DNA from: Larus michahellis
Taxonomy: Eukaryota; Chordata; Aves; Charadriiformes; Laridae
Assembly: GCF_964199755.1 (NCBI RefSeq)
Contig: NC_133900.1
Coordinates: 20,871,701 to 20,935,700, forward strand
Direction of reading: 5' to 3'
DNA length: 64,000 bases
Part shown: piece by piece, positions 51,001 through 59,815 of the stretch
Numbering within the stretch: position 1 is the first letter of the stretch
Layout: each line of letters begins with the position of its first letter
Position numbers and translations under genes: made by a program
The notes under the pieces: generated by a model
Told to the model about the DNA's origin: nothing
The model's database searches: none
What the model saw: the letters and a program-made list of their open reading frames with translations, nothing else

Positions 51001-54000
51001 TTTGTCTGTCTTCAAAATTAACCATTACCCAAGGCAAAACATGACACTTCTGGTTGTAACTTCAAAGTACCTCGCTGTCTTTTTGTTTTAGTAATATCAG
51101 CTATTTACCATATTGAGTATTTACAGCCAGAAATACTCCTTTGAAATAATTTCATTTTCCTACCATATTATCAGCTGAGCTAAATGCCAGTTCAGATTAA
51201 CAGGTTAGATTAACTGGGACTTCTAACACAATTGGCCTAGTAACTCAGAGCTAAATGTCCTTCTGACAAATACAAACCTTGCTGTATTTCCTCGTCCTGG
51301 GTTTTGCTGCTTTTATAACTTTAGCGGAATTTTGTAGTTCTGAAAAGGAAGAAAAATATTTTCAGGTGAAGAATAAGACTGTGCTTTAAAAGAGGAAGGA
51401 AGGTATATTCTAACAACTCTGTTTAACTATCTATCATACTACACCAAAGTTTTTTTGAGGTCTTGGTATCAAAGTCAATGAACACTTCCATAAAGTAACT
51501 AACAGTACATGACATTGAAAAACTCCCATTCCTATTGAGTTGAAATAATCTTGAAAACCAGGTGTACAGGATACTGTATAACACAGTATTTAAGCATTTG
51601 CACAGCTATAAGGTCAAGACTATCTCAAAATGCTGGTATTTTAACCTAAGAAGTAGCAAAGAAAATGAGTCCCTGAAACATAGTAAAAATGTTATCCTAT
51701 TAGATGCTATAAGACAGAATTAATTTACAAAATCTATCATCATACAAGCATTAAAAAAAAACAACATAGAAGCAATTACTTATTCACAAATTCCTAGCAA
51801 TTTCCTTTTATAAGCAATTACTCAAATGCCAAATAAAATTCAGCCATATTGCTCAGAATCAAGCCAAAGCAGTGGAAAAAAAAAAGTAAGGAAAGGTGAA
51901 AAGCAAAAATGACTATAAAAACCACATTGAGACTAATAAATTTTAATGCACAAATTCCACAATGGGTATATTTATGATAAATATGAGTATTTGCAACGAA
52001 GCTGACACTCATGTTTTTAGAACCATCCCGAGTCAGGACCTAAACTTTATAATAATGCTCCCACCTGATCTCCTCAGCAAGATTCCAATATACTTCTACC
52101 AGTAATATCTGCAATAAACCAATTAGAAATAACTCTCTCTTTCATAATTGGCAACATTATTGGGCCTAATGATCTAGGATCAGTAACCTACATTGAAAAA
52201 AAAAAAAAGTCTATTGAAACTTACTGTGCCTTTTAATACATCCGCAATTACCCTTCTGTATATGAATCTGATTTTCTTATTTGCAATTTTTCCCTACCCA
52301 TCTCAATTGTGTTCTACTTTTTGCATTGGGAATTTAGGGTGGGGAAAAAAACAACAGTAGTATCAGGCAATTTTTCTTGGAGATTAGAATTGAGACAGAG
52401 GAAACCACCTCTTAACTTCTATTAAACCCTGGTTCTGTTCTCCCAATGCGTATTTTCGCTGTAGAGAAGTAGTCACAACCTTTCCTTGAAACTTCTTATT
52501 CAGTATTTTATTGCAAGACAAGCTGGAAGCATTGACCATGACTGAAATCACTAGTGGATTATTATTTCATACAGGGATAACATCACCTCCTCAACCCTTA
52601 TCTCTTTCACATCCAGTGACTAATCTTCCTTATCGCAGCTTCACACTGGGAACCCCACCCTCCTGCCCCAGTGACTCTGAAAACCCCCTCTGTCTGCTTC
52701 CTGGAATATACTGTAAATGTTAGAAACATAAACTAATGTATACTGCATGTTCCACTGTAAATTGTATTAATACTGCTATATACAACTTACACATCACAAA
52801 AGACATATGAATTCAGTGAACCTTGATGGGCCTGTGACCTTTGCCACACCATTTACCAGCAGGTTTTTTTCCTCTCCTACAGATCCGCTTTTTAAAACAA
52901 AGACAAAACACACACCCCCAAACTGCATCTTTCTTGTTATTCAGCCTCAATTAACTTTAGACTGAGAGCTTTCAGAAACACACGGTGACTGGGCAATCCT
53001 AATTTTTACTTGTCATTCAACAGTAAACTAATTGCCCTTTACAAAACAAGACAAACAGCTGTAGAGGTGGAGTAGCAAACAAATTTGTAATTTTCTCCAA
53101 CAAAACTACCAATTATCTCTAAAGGTAAACCGACTGGCCATAGCATTTGTCCTCCAGTAGTCTGTAAACACACCTCTCTCTCTCTAGCTGTTCAATTACC
53201 TTACTGAAGCCCTTTTTCCACCTCCCAGCACTTATATTGGTGCTGAAGGACCGCTCCGCCAGAACTTCTACCCTGTGTGTCACCAGGGTGTAGCAAGGGA
53301 TTCAAAAATAAAAGACTCAATGTCGCTGCACTATCTTAATCATGGGATATTATTCCAGGCAGCAGGAGAGGCCATCTGCAGCAAGCAGAATGAGACCCAA
53401 CTCGTTTTAAGGAATCTCTCTTATCTGTGTGTAGTAATCCCAAGACTTGGAAGGTGCATTTGCACACTAAATGAAAAGAAAATTAATATTAGGCAACACA
53501 CCACCTAGCTGACGATGCCCTTTCTGAACTCAAAGGCCCGAGATCTCACCATGCTCTGTACCTCCCTACCCAAAAACAACTGCACAGAGTTTCTGGCCCT
53601 CCCAAAAGAGCCATGCTGAAAACCAAATTTAACTGATCTTTCCCGACGGGCTTTCTGGGGCTTATCATGTGAGAGTTGGATTTTAGCGCAAAGCATGAAA
53701 GGGAAGATAAAGGGGAAGGAAAAAAATAATATTGAGGGTAGGAGAATAAAAGAACAAAACGTCAGATGAGTTAGAAGTTCTACCCAGGTCACATTTGTTA
53801 TGCTGTTATGAACAGGCCTAGAGCCACTGCTCAGGCAAAACTGACTGTAGAGTGCATTTAGATAAAAGCTCTACACTTAACATTACCCCAGTGGTTGGTT
53901 TCAACGTCACATAACAGTGCTGAATACCCAGAAATGGCATCTTTAATACATTGCTCCATCAGAATCCAACCAGCCCTTGCAAAGAAACTATTTCACTTAT

Positions 54001-57000
54001 TGTTAATTCCAACCTAACTGTATTAAAATGATTTATTCAGTCATATGATACAAGGTAACCTGTTTAGTAACGGCGCGCTGCGTTGACAAATAATTCAGTT
54101 ATCTTCAATTACTTTACTTGCTGGGTTTCAGGTGAGTTTTGATGGGGTGAGAAAAAAATTAAACCAACAATGAGGAAGTTTAATTGCCAATGATCATCTT
54201 TCAATCACTGAACTCCATCCAGCAAAGATGCCATCTGCATGAAAACCGAAATCAGCCTTCAAAGCCATTTTTATTATGGTTCTTCCAAGTCTCTTAATAC
54301 ACCGCATCCTAACACACGGTATTTTCTGCAGAAAGACATGGTCGTGCAAACGTGCCAAGTGCAGTACATCAAGATACATGGGACAACAGTTCTGAAAAAT
54401 GAAAGATGAACTTTGGAACCACCGCAGCAGCAGCAATCCTCTGGGACAACAGCAACAGAAAAGGAAAAGCAGACTGGATGCTGTACAGCGATTAAGAGAA
54501 GCAAAGTTTGTACATAAAGATGCATCCCTAAAGTACCGCTGATTACAAGGAAAATAATGTTTTCAGTAGTGGTACTTCAGAATGGATGCTTCAAAGTTCC
54601 ACAAGTAACTAGTCAGCAAGTAATTTGTTCTGACAGAAGGGGAGGGATGGTATTGCTAATTTCTTCTGAAAGCAAAACCTATTAATAAAAGGTGGAACAT
54701 GTTCTAATTTTAATACAAACGCAGTTTATGTTGCAAGGATTTCTAGACAATATTCAAGTTCTATTTTTACTTGGACTACACATGTATTTCCTTCAGTGAT
54801 GGTACAACATCGCATAAATGCCAAAAGTGCTTCAGGAGGTGTCTGAAATCACCCAGCAGAACAGCTCGTCAAAACTTCAGTGGAACATGTTTGTTGAACT
54901 CGTACAATGTTTTCCTTTCGATGCGCAGTTTGAAACTTCACAGTATAATCCATTTTTAAACAAGGTAAGCTCTACTTAAATCTATTGTTTTAATAGATAA
55001 GTGTGAAAGTCTTGCAAATGTGAGAAAACAATCTGTTGGAGTATATAATAATTTAAATCTGGAGCATGGATTTACATCCAAGATTCTGGGAAATAAAAGA
55101 AACAGTAATTATGCTAACATTCTTTACTACAATAGTTTTAGCATTTTATAGCAAAACTACGTTAGATTGACCTTCTTCACACTATTTGAACAACTAACCA
55201 AGGCAGTGAGTTATGACACCTGCATCCGTCCACCTATTTATGTTCAAAATGTTTTTCAATACAACAAGCAATAGGGGAAAAAAAACAACCAATACATGAT
55301 TGATTAATCATTATACTGTTTGTTTTCCTTGCACTTCATTTCTCATCTCATTTTTTTTTCTTAGCTGCTTCATAGCTTCTGCAACGTGTGACTCAATTTC
55401 TACAAAAGCTTTCATGGTCTAATGTGCTAGAGCACAGCAAGCCAGTACCATGTCTTAGACTCTGGGCAGCAGGGTGAATTTGTCTCTCATAACAGGTCTC
55501 CAGCTTAGAAACAAACAAACAAACGAAACCTACCATAGGAAATTACACATGTGGTTATATACAACTAAAATACAGAGAGCAGGTTTGTAGAGATAATGTT
55601 TTTAATCTCTTCAGGGATGGGGTAATTGTCAATGTTGTACTTTCTGATAATTCTTCGTTTTTAAAAGCTGCTATTCAAACACTCAGTGTTCATAAGAACT
55701 AGTGATAATATCTGCCCTAGATAAACAAAAAAAAAATTTATAATTAGATCATTTACTAATCAAAAGCTTACTACTCCTAGTAACACAGTATACCTTTACT
55801 AAACTGTACTTTTACAACCTGCTTGCTAACAGACTAAAGTAAATTAATTTACACAATAGCACTACAGAGAACTGGTTCTGCTACCAAAATATCAATCAGA
55901 TAAAAGCCATTCTTTGATGCCCAGAAATAAACGCAATGAAGAAAGACAAACTGAGAACAATATAAGAGTGAAGTGTGCAGTCATTTTAATTAACTACATC
56001 ATCCAAGCATGCTAGGAAGCAAACCTACTTCCACCACTTAAACAGCACAGGTATTTTCCTTCATTGAATATATTCATAAGTTTCATGAACAATTTTTGAA
56101 TAATTATCTAATGAATCATTAGAGACCCACATCAGCTATGCAAATCGCACACACACTAGAGAACTAGATTCCCCTTTGCGAGCTTACAAAAAAGGGCTGC
56201 ACTTTAGGTTTCATCAAATGAAGAGGTGGGAGAACTTTTGTAATAATTTTATTTCAATGACTAGCCTCTTCTGTGAGCGCCCAGCTCTAGGGGGTAGCTG
56301 AGGAAAAAAGAAAGACTCAGAGGAAAGTCAAGGAAAATGGGACTAACGCTGGGTTGTTCCGCAGCTTCCACATGGACACATCTTGTCAGCCCAATTTCAA
56401 AGAAAGCTTATCTTGTTACCTTGTAAAAAATTATCTACAGGATTATACAGGGTTTATTCCCTTGCAACCGTTTCTCTCCTCTTACTCATAGAGCTTCAGC
56501 TTGAAGAACTGCAGACTTGCTGCAAGATATTGGCTGGGCGCTACGAGGGAAGGCGAGGGGAGGAAGACACACTGCAGAATCACCTTTCATCATTTGGCGG
56601 CCTACGCTAAAGCTAACTCCCCATGTTCACCATCACCGGGATTAGACAGAAGCCTATTAACTTCACTAGCAATTTCATACTACCACTCTTTTTCCATGAG
56701 TTAAATGCAGATTAGGATGTAAAAGTAGCTGTATAGTTCTGAAATTATTCTGTTTAAAAGACAAGTTTAATAAAAGGCTTGGTCAGAAACAATGAACTGT
56801 GGTAACAAATATACCATGAAAAATTAAAATACGTTTACGTTAGGTGCTGGTTTACTATAACATGATTAAAACCTACCAACATATCTGAGACAAAAAAATA
56901 ATAGGTCATAGTAACAACACTTTGATCAAATTCTTTCACCAAGATTTTTAAGCCTTTTACATTACTTTTTTTCTTCTAGTGTTGGGTGACGTTAACAGTT

Positions 57001-59402
57001 CCCTTCAGTAAGAGTCAGGTTTGCCTCTATTACAAACTAACACCTCGCTAAACTGAAAGTCAAAAGATGACAGACTGGGGTCAATTTTCTCAAGTGTGTA
57101 ACTATCACTGAACACACCATACGTGCACATCTCGGGAAACTTTCAACAAATTAAGCCAGGATCAACAAGTCGAACAGGATTCAGTCGCTACTTTGATGCA
57201 AGATTCTTCCACGTTTTATTATCCTCTTTACGGATAGTTTTACATTCCATCCCAGTAGTGTTTCTGCTCATCTACTTATTATTTCACATGACTAATTTCC
57301 ATACTACTACATTCATAAGGGCCTAGTGTGAGTGATTTTGCTTTGCCAGCATGCAATTAGTTGCTTCCAAATGCATCCCTTGTTGCAGACAGAGGCACAC
57401 AGTAATTCCTTCCTTCAAAGAGACAGGAAAGATCGGCTGCTTCATCTTTGACAAGAGTGGTGACACCTTCAGTGGTGCTTTTGGTGGTGGCCAAACCAAA
57501 ACACGCACCCTGGTAAGTGTTCTTCACCGATGCCACTACCAGCAACAGCGGTAGTGTTTTTACCAAATATTTACCGTATTTACTAAATTATACATTTGCC
57601 ACTGAAAAAAGATATTCTGATGCAACTACTCAGTTTAATATTAATTTGATAAAGGGTAAGCACAACTTTTACACAGAAGAAAAAGAATTTAAAGTTCTCT
57701 GAAATCATTAAATTAAGCATTAAACGTCCACAGCGTATGAACTCACCACCTCCTTTCTCTCTTCTCCTTCTTTCAACAACTATTTGTGTGTTTTATCTTA
57801 AGTGGAAAAGTAAACTTTACAGAAGGTGAAGCACGAGGTGCTAATGCAACAAAGGAAGTTTTCCCAGTGCTTTTGATGTACCATTATTATTACTGCCGCC
57901 ACAAGCCAAATGAGTGACAAGTTCTCTTTCATGTAGGGACAAGACCACAAGCTGCTGCCCAGCAAGCCAGGTTGTAGAGGCTATGCATAAATAGCTATTT
58001 ACGAGTGCATCAGTACATGCAAATAAAACAGTCGGGATGATAATGGTGACTATATATGTCGCCAAAAGGTTTGATCTTCAGCTAAGTAGAGATTTTGTGG
58101 TCTGGAGAACCTCTCTGCTTGCATGACCTGTACACTTGAAACTATAAATTACATATTTCTCTTTGTGAGAGAAGTAGTACGTATTTAATTCAAGGATAAA
58201 AGTGACTGTGAGATCACGAAAAGGTTTGTCAGGTGCCTTCAGGAGCAAGCGCTGAGATTGAAATTCTCAGAAAACACAGGCTGAAATACGTATTTTAAGG
58301 TCAGCAGTTTACTTCCAGCCAAGAACAATACTCCAAGAAGCTGCTCGCTTCTAGGAACGCTTTGCTAGCCTAAGCTTAAAGCCTAGCAATTTCGAGTCAG
58401 GTCTTCAATGACCAACTTTGTAAAGTTACCTGCCTGTTTCGTTGGTAGGGAGCCTATAAAGCAGCTTTATCTTAGTAGTGATTAAAGGCCAGAAAATTAT
58501 ACCACAGCTACTCTCACTCTGGCTCTTTCCACATAAACAGTTTGAATCTTGAGAGCAAGCAAACTGACAACTTCTGTTAACATTTAAAGTCTCCCCAATC
58601 CAAACCTTCTGGAAAGCACAACCCAGTAACGGATCATACAGAGGGCCTTACTATGTAATTAGGCAAAGACGACCTGCGGTAAAGCGAACGGGATTCGGCG
58701 ATATTTCTCACGAAAAGCAAAGCGAAGCAAGCAGCTCACCGGCCCTGTTTGCCAGTACCAGAGCCCAGCGCCATGCGGTGCCCGCCGGAGGCCACCAACC
58801 CCCATTCCCCAGGCCGGGGGTGACCCTTTGCAACTCCCGGCGACCCCAATCCTGTCCCCGTGTCCCCCCCGCTCCCGCCCAGAGGCGGGCGGCGGCCAGA
58901 CCCCCCCCGCCTCCCCTCTCTCGCTTCCCTCCTCTGCCCATGTATGTCAAAAGCCGGAGCGCCCGGCTGGGCTCCCGCGGAGCCGCACCGCCGGCCGGCC
59001 CGTGCCCGTCCGGAGACAAACAGCTGCCTTTCGTTTTTCAAACAAAAACCGCAAAACAACCTTCCCCCCCCCACCCCAGAACGCCCCACACACACGCCAG
59101 CCGGCACCCGGCCTGCCACCCCCCACACACACAACCTTCCCCGGGCCCGGCCCGGCCGCCGCACCTGGGTCCTGCGGGACGACCTGCCCGTCGGCGGCGG
59201 GCGGCGAGGGGCTGTCGCCCGCGGCTCTGCGCCTCGTCCAGGGGTTCTCCTTGGGCGGCGGGGCTTCCACCGCCGCCGCCCGCCGCTGCCGGCCGCCCTC
59301 CTCTGCGGCCTCCTCCAACTCCCGGGGCCGGGTGACCGCCGGGCCGCCGCTCTCCGCCGCCCTCAGCTCGGCGGGCGCCGCCGACACCTGCGCCGCGGAC
59401 AT
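29863..59402 (-). CDS. LARP1B: LARP1B, La-related protein 1B (spliced, 19 exons)
   Basis: The gene has nineteen in-phase exons, 3060 nt including TAG, giving 1019 residues. It is a cytoplasmic RNA-binding protein of the LARP1 branch; its paralogue LARP1 binds the cap and 5' TOP tract of ribosomal-protein mRNAs. Seen in the protein: a low-complexity acidic/Arg N-terminus with PPPKENPWT at 48-56; NWPTPSE at 109-115; a basic acidic-mixed linker ([21 protein letters not shown]); eight consecutive RG dipeptides at 254-269; a La motif at about 310-400 with YYFS (331-334) and [26 protein letters not shown], resembling the PAM2-like segment of LARP1; [13 protein letters not shown]; and the C-terminal DM15 region at about 783-930 ([42 protein letters not shown]). 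The ending matches LARP1B rather than LARP1. The start ATG at 59400-59402 lies in a CpG island. The form is longer at its N-terminus than the human 914-residue form I recall, so an alternative downstream start is possible. Confidence 0.94.
30903..31030 (-). CDS. LARP1B: LARP1B coding exon 18 (DM15 end)
   Basis: It encodes [31 protein letters not shown] and [11 protein letters not shown], the end of the DM15 region. The acceptor is ccattattag (weak tract) and the donor is GGAT|GTAAGT. Confidence 0.95.
31258..31367 (-). CDS. LARP1B: LARP1B coding exon 17 (DM15)
   Basis: It encodes [20 protein letters not shown] then [16 protein letters not shown], the third DM15 repeat. The acceptor is ccgttacag and the donor is GCTG|GTAATT. 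Confidence 0.96.
31966..32346 (-). mobile_element. CR1 non-LTR retroposon, 5'-truncated, minus orientation
   Basis: Read on the minus strand, it starts at the typical CR1 position (ctgttcagcctggagaagag) and continues through the end of the reverse-transcriptase frame. It runs into the 3' region (ccaggctggatggggctttg; ggtcccttccaacccgaacc) and ends in attctaggat, a relic of the octamer tail. Length is about 380 bp. It lies in LARP1B intron 16, in the same sense as the gene. A fragment of the ORF2 C-terminus ([20 protein letters not shown]) remains open. CR1 is the dominant avian transposable element. Confidence 0.93.
32723..32867 (-). CDS. LARP1B: LARP1B coding exon 16 (DM15)
   Basis: It encodes [36 protein letters not shown] and [12 protein letters not shown], the second DM15 repeat. 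The acceptor is tttcttccag and the donor is TACAG|GTATTT. Confidence 0.96.
33173..33333 (-). CDS. LARP1B: LARP1B coding exon 15 (DM15 start)
   Basis: It encodes [20 protein letters not shown], then the first DM15 helix pair with [20 protein letters not shown] and RRRCL. The acceptor is a tandem ttcagcag; the alternative start at 33330 removes one serine codon. The donor is ATGG|GTAAGG. Confidence 0.93.
33867..33973 (-). CDS. LARP1B: LARP1B coding exon 14
   Basis: It encodes [20 protein letters not shown] then [15 protein letters not shown]. The acceptor is ttactttcttag and the donor is GTGAG|GTAAAC. It ends in phase 2. Confidence 0.93.
34357..34559 (-). CDS. LARP1B: LARP1B coding exon 13
   Basis: It encodes [30 protein letters not shown] and [12 protein letters not shown]. 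The acceptor is a tandem tttagcag. Use of the upstream AG would start the exon at 34562 and add one alanine codon without shifting the frame. The donor is TAAAG|GTAAAC. Confidence 0.88.
35443..35566 (-). CDS. LARP1B: LARP1B coding exon 12
   Basis: It encodes [20 protein letters not shown] and a Pro-rich [13 protein letters not shown] tail. The acceptor is ctctaattcag and the donor is GAAAG|GTAGGT. It ends in phase 1. Confidence 0.92.
37314..37688 (-). CDS. LARP1B: LARP1B coding exon 11
   Basis: The largest exon (125 codons) encodes a Glu/Gln-rich [10 protein letters not shown] segment, [20 protein letters not shown] and [15 protein letters not shown], ending at [19 protein letters not shown]. 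The acceptor is ttccaacttag and the donor is CAAAG|GTAACT. The last dozen residues differ from the human sequence I recall. Confidence 0.93.
38177..38349 (-). CDS. LARP1B: LARP1B coding exon 10
   Basis: It encodes [20 protein letters not shown], then [20 protein letters not shown]. The acceptor is ctactgctag and the donor is TAAAG|GTAAAA. Ser-Pro rich, it probably contains phosphorylation sites. Confidence 0.95.
39162..39330 (-). CDS. LARP1B: LARP1B coding exon 9
   Basis: It encodes [27 protein letters not shown] and [19 protein letters not shown]. It completes the La module, followed by the PAM2-like segment seen in LARP1 proteins. The acceptor is cttgtcacacag and the donor is ATACTG|GTAAAG. 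Confidence 0.95.
39545..39689 (-). CDS. LARP1B: LARP1B coding exon 8 (La motif core)
   Basis: It encodes [19 protein letters not shown] then [18 protein letters not shown] and NAALILE, the conserved RNA-binding core of the La motif. The acceptor is tttcttcag and the donor is TTGGAG|GTAAAA. It ends in phase 0. Confidence 0.96.
39690..43470 (-). other. LARP1B: LARP1B intron 7 (3.8 kb)
   Basis: This intron separates the two La-motif exons 7 and 8. It is AT-rich with a short TTTA run near 41600 and a TTTG run near 42164. I see no coding sequence or identifiable transposable element. Confidence 0.75.
43471..43639 (-). CDS. LARP1B: LARP1B coding exon 7
   Basis: It encodes [11 protein letters not shown] through [20 protein letters not shown] and LKEYIRHQ, the lead-in and first helix of the La motif. 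The acceptor is ttttgaag and the donor is CAAAT|GTAAGT. It ends in phase 2. Confidence 0.95.
43890..44033 (-). CDS. LARP1B: LARP1B coding exon 6 (RG repeat)
   Basis: It encodes [14 protein letters not shown], then [13 protein letters not shown] and eight RG dipeptides ending in GNPR. On the minus strand the RG tract is a purine-rich GGCAGA/GGAAGA repeat. The donor is AGAA|GTATGC and the acceptor is ctcttaaag. The RG tract is a likely RNA-contacting, methylatable region by analogy with RG boxes. Confidence 0.93.
44034..47934 (-). other. LARP1B: LARP1B introns 4 and 5 flanking exon 5
   Basis: Introns 46567-47934 and 44034-46422 are AT-rich. A GC-richer block at about 44090-44600 contains modest open frames on the minus strand but no domain or convincing exon boundaries. 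No repeat was recognised. Confidence 0.65.
46423..46566 (-). CDS. LARP1B: LARP1B coding exon 5
   Basis: This 144-nt exon encodes [20 protein letters not shown] and the SRTSSRF...HNNRRNETR segment. The acceptor is cttttcaag and the donor is AGAA|GTAAGT. Phase is 1 in and 1 out. Confidence 0.93.
47935..48103 (-). CDS. LARP1B: LARP1B coding exon 4
   Basis: It encodes the charged linker with [13 protein letters not shown] and [19 protein letters not shown]. The acceptor is ctcttgcag. The donor chosen is AAAAAAG|GTCAGT because it joins exon 5 in phase as [13 protein letters not shown] stronger-looking GTATGT 13 bases downstream would shift the frame. Confidence 0.88.
48805..49385 (+). mobile_element. 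CR1 non-LTR retroposon, truncated at both ends, plus orientation
   Basis: It carries the C-terminal part of CR1 ORF2: [20 protein letters not shown], then [10 protein letters not shown], then after a frame change near 48955 [20 protein letters not shown] and [20 protein letters not shown]. The copy stops around the gaggtggtagaagc position (49372-49385), so it lacks the usual CR1 3' end and octamer tail; AT-rich TTAA repeats follow instead. It lies in LARP1B intron 3, antisense to the gene. The frameshift shows it is inactive. Confidence 0.93.
49386..49431. repeat. AT-rich TTAA/ATTAATT low-complexity tract
   Basis: This short run of attaattctttaattaa-type repeats directly abuts the truncated 3' side of the CR1 copy. 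It may be an expanded remnant at the breakpoint or pre-existing target DNA. Confidence 0.7.
50164..50223 (-). CDS. LARP1B: LARP1B coding exon 3
   Basis: This 60-nt exon encodes [27 protein letters not shown] is the signature near the start of the shorter human LARP1B form. The acceptor is cttttcag and the donor is TGAA|GTAAGT. It is phase 0 on both sides. Confidence 0.92.
50224..51277 (-). other. LARP1B: LARP1B intron 2
   Basis: AT-rich intron of about 1.05 kb between exons 3 and 2. I see no nested feature in it. Confidence 0.8.
51278..51339 (-). CDS. LARP1B: LARP1B coding exon 2
   Basis: This 62-nt exon encodes [20 protein letters not shown] and a final K. The acceptor is ttccttttcag and the donor is CAAG|GTTTGT. 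It joins exon 1 (phase 1) and ends in phase 0. Confidence 0.85.
51340..59164 (-). other. LARP1B: LARP1B intron 1 (7.8 kb)
   Basis: This GT-AG intron runs from the CpG-island exon 1 to exon 2. The first 400 bases are GC-rich island sequence and the rest is AT-rich. I see no recognisable repeat or nested gene. Plus-strand open frames near 53275, 54771 and 57351 lack coding signs. Confidence 0.75.
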
Positions 59403-59815
59403 GCCCTGCCGCCCGCTGCGGGGGAGCCGAGGCGGAGGAGGGGGGGGTGGGCCGCCTCCCTCCCCTCAGCGCCGCCCCGCCGGCCGGGGCTCTCCCCTGT
59501 CAGCTCCGCCGGCCGGGCCCGCAGCGCCGCTGGCTCCTCCTCTCCCTCCTTCCCCTCAGCCGACCTGCCGTGAGGGGGGAAGCGAGGGACAGAGAACCGC
59601 CGCCGCCGGCCTCGTTCGGCCCGGCCCGCGTGGAGGGAGCCGGGGGGGGGTGCGCGCGGGCGGCGGCCGCCGTAACGGAGGGGCGGGGCTTGGGGAGGGC
59701 GGGGGAGGGCACCCCGTGCGTTATGACCTCACGGCGGCCGCGCGCGAGCATGGCGGCGCGAGCACACCCCCCCTCCGCTTTCCGCGCCTTCCCCCCCCCC
59801 CCCTTCTCTTAAGCA
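58750..59815. promoter_or_regulatory. LARP1B: CpG island and promoter of LARP1B
   Basis: Very GC/CpG-rich sequence spans LARP1B exon 1 and about 400 bases upstream of its ATG. Visible elements are a GC box ggggcggggct at 59680-59690, an imperfect CRE-like TGACCTCA at 59724-59731, and a YY1-like ATGGCGG at 59750-59756. A run of 13 cytosines at 59791-59803 (guanines on the gene strand) marks the outer edge. There is no TATA box. The transcription start is probably between about 59420 and 59700. Confidence 0.75.
59165..59402 (-). CDS. LARP1B: LARP1B coding exon 1
   Basis: It encodes residues 1-79 plus one base, with PPPKENPWT resembling the LARP1 N-terminal motif. The donor is CCCAG|GTGCGG. The exon is extremely GC-rich. 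The start choice rests on the first ATG of the open frame and on in-phase joining to exon 2. Confidence 0.75.
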
